Assembly (NCBI GenBank): GCA_034430425.1
Contig: DAOUEK010000002.1
Location: 10,810 to 74,809 of the forward strand
Source of the DNA: WVZH01 sp034430425
GTDB taxonomy: Bacteria > Chloroflexota > Anaerolineae > Anaerolineales > E44-bin32
Reading direction: 5' to 3'
Length of the DNA: 64,000 nt
Shown: piece after piece, positions 60,237-64,000 of the stretch
Position numbering within the stretch: the first letter of the stretch is position 1
Layout: the number at the start of each line of letters is the position of its first letter
Notes under the pieces: model-generated
What the model was told of the DNA's origin: nothing
What the model saw: only the letters and a program-made list of their open reading frames with translations
The model's database searches: none
Position numbers and translations under genes: made by a program

Positions 60237-61421
60237 GTGATTTTTAAACTGCTCAAACTCGCGCAATCCTTGAAGGAAGAGACCATCGCGCAGCGTCGTG
60301 ACTTTCACCGTCATCCGGAATTGGGATTCCAGGAACATCGCACATCGAAGATCGTTGCTGATGCGATGCGCGCATTGGCGTTGAACGTTGAAACGGAAGT
60401 GGCTCAAACAGGTGTGGTCGCGAGATTGGATGGCGTACGCCCTGGCCCGGTAGTTCTCATGCGTTTCGATATGGATGCTTTACCCATTCAGGAGGCAAAC
60501 GACGTGCCTTATGCCTCAACGAAACCCGGCGTGATGCATGCCTGTGGACATGATGGCCATACCGCTGTTGGAATGACTGTAGCGAAAATCCTCGCCTCGC
60601 TGCGTGACCAAATGGCCGGCAGTATTAAATTCGTTTTCCAGCCTGCGGAAGAAGGCCTGGGTGGCGCTGAAAGTATGGTCAATGATGGGGTACTCGCCAA
60701 TCCCGAACCAGATTATGTTTTGGCGTTTCATTTATGGAACAAGAAACCTGTCGGGTGGATTGGCTTGACTCCAGGACCGTTGATGGCGGGAGCGGAGCTG
60801 TTTGAAATCACAATTACCGGCGTGGGAGGGCACGGCGCGATACCGCACGAAGCTACCGATCCGATCCTCGCTGCCGCACATGTGATAGTTGGCCTGCAGT
60901 CGGTGATATCGAGAAATGTCGACCCCTTGCAATCAGCCGTATTGAGCGTGACGAAGATACGGGCCGGAGAAACGTTCAATGTGATTCCCGAACAGGCCAG
61001 TATCTGCGGAACCATTCGAACCTTTATGCCGGAAGTGCGCAGCCGGGTTTTACAGCGTGTGGAAGAAATAGCCTCCGGGATTTCCGCCGCCATGGGATGT
61101 TCTGCAGAAATCAAACTGCAGCAGCTTACACCGCCAGTTGTTAATCATCCGGAATTGACTGAAACGATCATTTCTGTGGCACAAGAGATGTTCCCGAAGG
61201 CAACTTTGTGTACATCCGAGACCTCGATGACATCCGAGGATATGGCATTCATGATGCAGGCCGTCCCTGGTTGTTATATGCTTTTGGGCAGCAACAACCA
61301 GAAGAAAGGTCTCGATAAATCGCATCACAATCCCCAGTTCGACTTCGATGAGAAAGTATTGCCGCAAGCGGCGGCACTGCTTGCAGCGACTGCATGGTCG
61401 TTGTTGGATGAAAATGAGTGA
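60237..61421 (+). CDS. M20-family amidohydrolase (hippurate/IAA-amino acid hydrolase type)
   Basis: A 394-residue dimetal amidohydrolase: RRDFHRHPELGFQEHRTS, RFDMDALPIQE (metal ligand), MHACGHDGHTA (H and D ligands), FQPAEEGLGGAESM (Glu pair), with a lid domain AGAELFEITITGVGGHGAIPHEATDPILAAA and a late EDMAFM ligand region. The full ligand set is present. GTG 60237 with AGGA upstream was chosen; the longer frame overlaps the PIG-L gene. It removes acyl groups from an amino acid or related amine. Confidence 0.9.
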   Translation: MIFKLLKLAQSLKEETIAQRRDFHRHPELGFQEHRTSKIVADAMRALALNVETEVAQTGVVARLDGVRPGPVVLMRFDMDALPIQEANDVPYASTKPGVMHACGHDGHTAVGMTVAKILASLRDQMAGSIKFVFQPAEEGLGGAESMVNDGVLANPEPDYVLAFHLWNKKPVGWIGLTPGPLMAGAELFEITITGVGGHGAIPHEATDPILAAAHVIVGLQSVISRNVDPLQSAVLSVTKIRAGETFNVIPEQASICGTIRTFMPEVRSRVLQRVEEIASGISAAMGCSAEIKLQQLTPPVVNHPELTETIISVAQEMFPKATLCTSETSMTSEDMAFMMQAVPGCYMLLGSNNQKKGLDKSHHNPQFDFDEKVLPQAAALLAATAWSLLDENE

Positions 61422-62094
61422 CGCTGTCCCTGCATTTCGACCCCCCGATTCTGAAGGCTGGTTGGTTCTCAGCAATCGCATTCCCAGATTGGGAAACGAA
61501 ACGCCAATGCTCATAGAGCGCATGCTTGCGCTAATCGATTTATCCTATCCACCGCTTTGCTTAACCCTGGGCTCGATCTCATCGGACGATATGGATGATT
61601 TCCTCGATGATTACAAAACACTAACCGGCGTGGACGTAACCATTATCGATTTATGGGATTTTAACTACCAGGAGACAATCGAGTCGGTTTCGAAAGCAGG
61701 ATTCGTAATCTTGGCTGGTGGCTTGGCTTTGGATTGGGTTATGCAGATCGATCCCGATGGTTTGGGACAGTCTGCTTCCGATTTTTTACATAAAGACCGT
61801 TTGATCATGGTCATCGGTTCGATAACGGCAAGTTTGGGATCTTGGATGTATTCTCCGTTGGAAGGAGATATAAAGCCCGGTTTGAATTGGATTCCCGATG
61901 CGATGGTGTTGCCCGATCAAGACGCACCGATGGAGGACGAATATATTCGTGCGTGGCTCCGAGAACATGGACGAGCCTATGCCGTTGGCTTACCTCATGA
62001 TGCCATTTTCGCACTCGGCTCGCAAGGTCAGATCGAAGTGTGGAGCGTCGTACAACCCGTGATCGCCCTGGGGAAAGGCTGGTTTGAAGCGTGA
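61414..62094 (+). CDS. Protein of unknown function
   Basis: A 226-residue protein without a recognised domain. Its centre has alternating hydrophobic strands and loops (GFVILAGGLALDWVMQID, LIMVIGSITASLGSWMYSP), reminiscent of an alpha/beta fold, with ILAGG similar to glutamine-amidotransferase-like proteins, but no catalytic set can be named. It overlaps the M20 gene by eight bases and the next gene by four, so it is in the same operon. ATG 61414 was chosen; 61408 is possible. Confidence 0.7.
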   Translation: MSDAVPAFRPPDSEGWLVLSNRIPRLGNETPMLIERMLALIDLSYPPLCLTLGSISSDDMDDFLDDYKTLTGVDVTIIDLWDFNYQETIESVSKAGFVILAGGLALDWVMQIDPDGLGQSASDFLHKDRLIMVIGSITASLGSWMYSPLEGDIKPGLNWIPDAMVLPDQDAPMEDEYIRAWLREHGRAYAVGLPHDAIFALGSQGQIEVWSVVQPVIALGKGWFEA

Positions 62095-63014
62095 GGTCTT
62101 CCGAACCTTTTCAGCCGCTGGATGATACACAGGCACCCACTCGCGTGGTGAGTTTGGTGCCATCACTTACCGAAAGCATGATCGATCTGGGCGTCGGCGG
62201 GACGCTGGTTGGCGTAACCGATTACTGCCACGTGCCGGATACTATTACAGCGAAAGTCGAGCGCGTTGGGGGAATTCTGCACAGTGATGTGAGCACCATT
62301 GCAGCCTTGAAACCGGATTTGGTGATCGCCGATCAAGAGGAGAACGACCGATCTACCGTGGAAGAAATCCAGGCTGCAGGTATTCGTGTATGGGTGACGT
62401 TCACGCGCTGTGTTGAAGATTCGATCAAAATCCTCTGGAAGTTGGTACGGTTGTTTGACGTCGAAGAGCAGAGTGGTGAGCGTATTCGCGTGATGGAGAG
62501 ATCGCTGGATTGGGTCTCACGAGCCGCCTGGGATCAAACTGCAATTCGTGTCTTTTGCCCAATTTGGCGGGAACAAATCGGTCCCGTGGGCACTTATTGG
62601 ATGACGTTCAATTGGGATACCTACAGTCACAGCGTGCTCCGGCATTGTGGTGGATTGAATATCTTTGAAACCCGGGAACGTCAATATCCGCTATTGGCGG
62701 ATTTGGGAAAGGTAGAAAGCGAAGATCCAGGCGAACGTGATACCCGCTATCCGCGCATCCTTCCGCATGAGGTTGTCGAGCATGATCCTGAAATCGTTTT
62801 GATACCCAGCGAACCCTACGAATTTTCCAGTGCAGATGTTAATGAAATCGAGGAGATGTTGGCTTCGACGTCTGCCGTACGAACAGGAAATGTCGTGCGA
62901 ATCGATGGGCGATTGATCACGTGGCATGGAACGAGATTGGCGAAGGCAATCGCCGAATTGCCGGTCATCCTCAGCCATGCTGCCGAAAAGCTTGCAGGTG
63001 ATGCGGAATGTTGA
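62091..63014 (+). CDS. BtuF-like helical-backbone metal receptor protein, cytoplasmic
   Basis: A 307-residue protein of the periplasmic-binding-protein type: RVVSLVPSLTESMIDLGVGGTLVGVTDYCHVP and KPDLVIADQEEN, then DPEIVLIPSEPY. The fold binds cobalamin, haem or iron chelates in ABC importers, but there is no signal peptide, so it may sense or shuttle its ligand inside the cell. It starts with GTG 62091, overlapping the previous gene by four bases. There is no transporter gene next to it. Confidence 0.8.
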   Translation: MRSSEPFQPLDDTQAPTRVVSLVPSLTESMIDLGVGGTLVGVTDYCHVPDTITAKVERVGGILHSDVSTIAALKPDLVIADQEENDRSTVEEIQAAGIRVWVTFTRCVEDSIKILWKLVRLFDVEEQSGERIRVMERSLDWVSRAAWDQTAIRVFCPIWREQIGPVGTYWMTFNWDTYSHSVLRHCGGLNIFETRERQYPLLADLGKVESEDPGERDTRYPRILPHEVVEHDPEIVLIPSEPYEFSSADVNEIEEMLASTSAVRTGNVVRIDGRLITWHGTRLAKAIAELPVILSHAAEKLAGDAEC

Positions 63015-63104
63015 AATCCCCAGTGCCAAAACCTAAAATTCGACTGAAAGACTCTGATATCGTCAGAATTCTGTAACGATATAAGCCAAGGACGAATGCC
63101 GTTG

Positions 63105-64000
63105 ATGATGGAAGAAAAACCGGCTCGCGAACGTGGAAGTTCTGGTCGTCAAATTCGTTTGACCAGCCTTTCTTCATGCGCAGGTTGAGCGTCTAAGCTA
63201 AGCGCAGAGACGCTGGCGCAGGTTCTGCAGCCACTACAAGCAATTTTTCAATCCGAGGCATACCCGGATCTGATCGTCGGCTTGGGTGAACCTGACGACG
63301 CGGCTGTATGGCGTCTGGACGATGAACGAGTGCTGGTCATTACCACGGACTTCTTTACGCCGATCGTAGATGATGCCTACAATTACGGCGCAATCGCAGC
63401 TGCAAATGCCCTCTCCGATGTGTATGCCATGGGTGCGGACCCGATTTTAGCGCTGAACATTTCCGCCTTTCCCGCAAATCTACCCCGCGAAGTCCTTTCA
63501 GAAGTCTTGCGAGGCGGTGCAGAAAAGGTGCGGGAATCAGGCGCCGTAATTGCAGGCGGGCACAGTATTCAAGATGCCGAACCCAAGTATGGTCTCGTCG
63601 TTGTCGGCCTCGGCCGCATAGAAGAGTTGATGACCAAAGCGAAAGCCAGATCGGGGGATGTCCTTGTTTTGACGAAACCATTGGGCATTGGTGTGACAAC
63701 AACGGCATTAAAAAATGACAGGGCAAATGAGGATGATGTGCAGCAAGCTGTCAATTGGATGTCTCGATTAAACGGGCCTGCAGCGGCACTGGCGAGGCGG
63801 CACGGCGTACGGGCTGCGACCGACGTGACGGGTTATAGCTTGCTCGGACATAGTGTGGAACGTGCCGAGGCTTCAAAGGTGGCTTTACGTTATTTCTTAC
63901 CCGAGATTCCATTTCTCTCCAATGCTCGTTTGTATGCCGAATCGTGGACTTTCCCTGGTGGAAGTATTGACAATCGTGCTTATTTCGGAGATCGTGTGTC
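63105..64000 (+). CDS. selD: Selenide, water dikinase with in-frame UGA (selenocysteine), 3' end outside window
   Basis: The gene starts at ATG 63105 (or 63096) and runs off the right edge, at least 298 codons. The UGA at 63186-63188 is read as Sec, giving SSCAGUASKLSAETLAQVL, the catalytic segment of SelD where Cys or Sec is followed by an essential Lys. Downstream the frame stays open with VITTDFFTPIVDDAYNYG, NALSDVYAMGADPILALNI, AGGHSIQDAEPKYGLVV and TDVTGYSLLGH, all SelD motifs. It makes selenophosphate from selenide and ATP. A hairpin (63188-63214) follows the UGA. Gene callers that stop at UGA would miss the N-terminus. Confidence 0.95.
63188..63214 (+). promoter_or_regulatory. bSECIS-like hairpin next to selD UGA
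   Basis: AGCGTCT (63188-63194) pairs with AGACGCT (63208-63214), seven base pairs around a 13-base loop. It begins at the UGA, the place expected of a bacterial SECIS element that binds SelB. Confidence 0.6.

Noticed and set aside
1..64000. tRNA or rRNA genes, CRISPR arrays, insertion sequences, prophage
   Set aside because: No cloverleaf-like or repeat-spacer patterns, transposase or integrase motifs were seen in the gaps or on either strand. A covariance search was not possible.

Overview
The window (about 52% GC by eye) reads like a chromosomal segment of a strictly anaerobic, hydrogen-metabolising bacterium. The gene set fits Chloroflexota, probably the Anaerolineae: an Mvh/Hdr-type soluble hydrogenase, a complex-I-like membrane hydrogenase, formate-tetrahydrofolate ligase, a 2-oxoacid:ferredoxin oxidoreductase, a NuoCD fusion and a PSP1 protein. 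This placement is inferred from gene content, not from a phylogenetic marker. An in-frame UGA at the active site of SelD near the right edge indicates that the organism makes selenoproteins.

Layout. 1-1202 (+): end of a MinD-type iron-sulfur ATPase, a DUF59 protein and a NifX-like protein, closed by a strong terminator. 1298-8873 (-): hdrC-hdrB-hdrA-mvhD-mvhG-mvhA, then a hydrogenase maturation protease and a stand-alone cyclic-nucleotide-binding protein. 9176-13636 (-): two histidine kinases, a receiver protein and a pentapeptide-repeat protein. 13786-23888 (-): a group 4 [NiFe] hydrogenase with counterparts of NuoA, B, C, D, H, I, J, K, L and N, its HycI-type protease, a truncated second large subunit and another protease. 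24178-30541 (-): two histidine kinase/OmpR-type regulator pairs, one with a decayed regulator, plus a TauE-like permease and a two-domain Usp protein. 30854-32752 (+): fhs. 32961-33773 (+): a decayed lipoprotein gene.

33818-39215 (-) is the most unusual block. A DUF2207-like membrane protein ending in a seven-cysteine Cys-Ala tail overlaps by 4 bp a radical SAM/SPASM enzyme that carries a PqqD-like domain. Next come a paralogue of that enzyme without the iron-sulfur cysteines, and a methyltransferase. This looks like a peptide-modification system acting on the tail of a membrane protein.

39403-49926 (+): housekeeping and lipid genes (glycosyltransferase, acyltransferases, ligA, rRNA methyltransferase, rhomboid, MBL hydrolase, lipid kinase, cation exchanger-Usp fusion, PilZ). 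50188-52901 (+): four-subunit 2-oxoacid:ferredoxin oxidoreductase. 53041-58467 (+): SH3-domain protein, nuoB-nuoCD-nuoI behind a consensus promoter and a possible RNA switch, a Cys-rich protein and an Mrp ATPase. 58575-64000 (+): PSP1 protein, PIG-L deacetylase, M20 amidohydrolase, an unknown protein, a BtuF-like protein and selenocysteine-containing selD.

How it fits together: Mvh-Hdr would bifurcate H2 electrons to ferredoxin and a disulfide-like acceptor. The membrane hydrogenase would exchange electrons between ferredoxin and protons while moving ions. The oxoacid oxidoreductase feeds or uses the same ferredoxin pool, and Fhs links it to one-carbon metabolism. Three look-alike GTAAC direct-repeat sites in front of the membrane-hydrogenase operon, the pentapeptide gene and the Usp gene suggest one OmpR/PhoB-type regulator controls them together.
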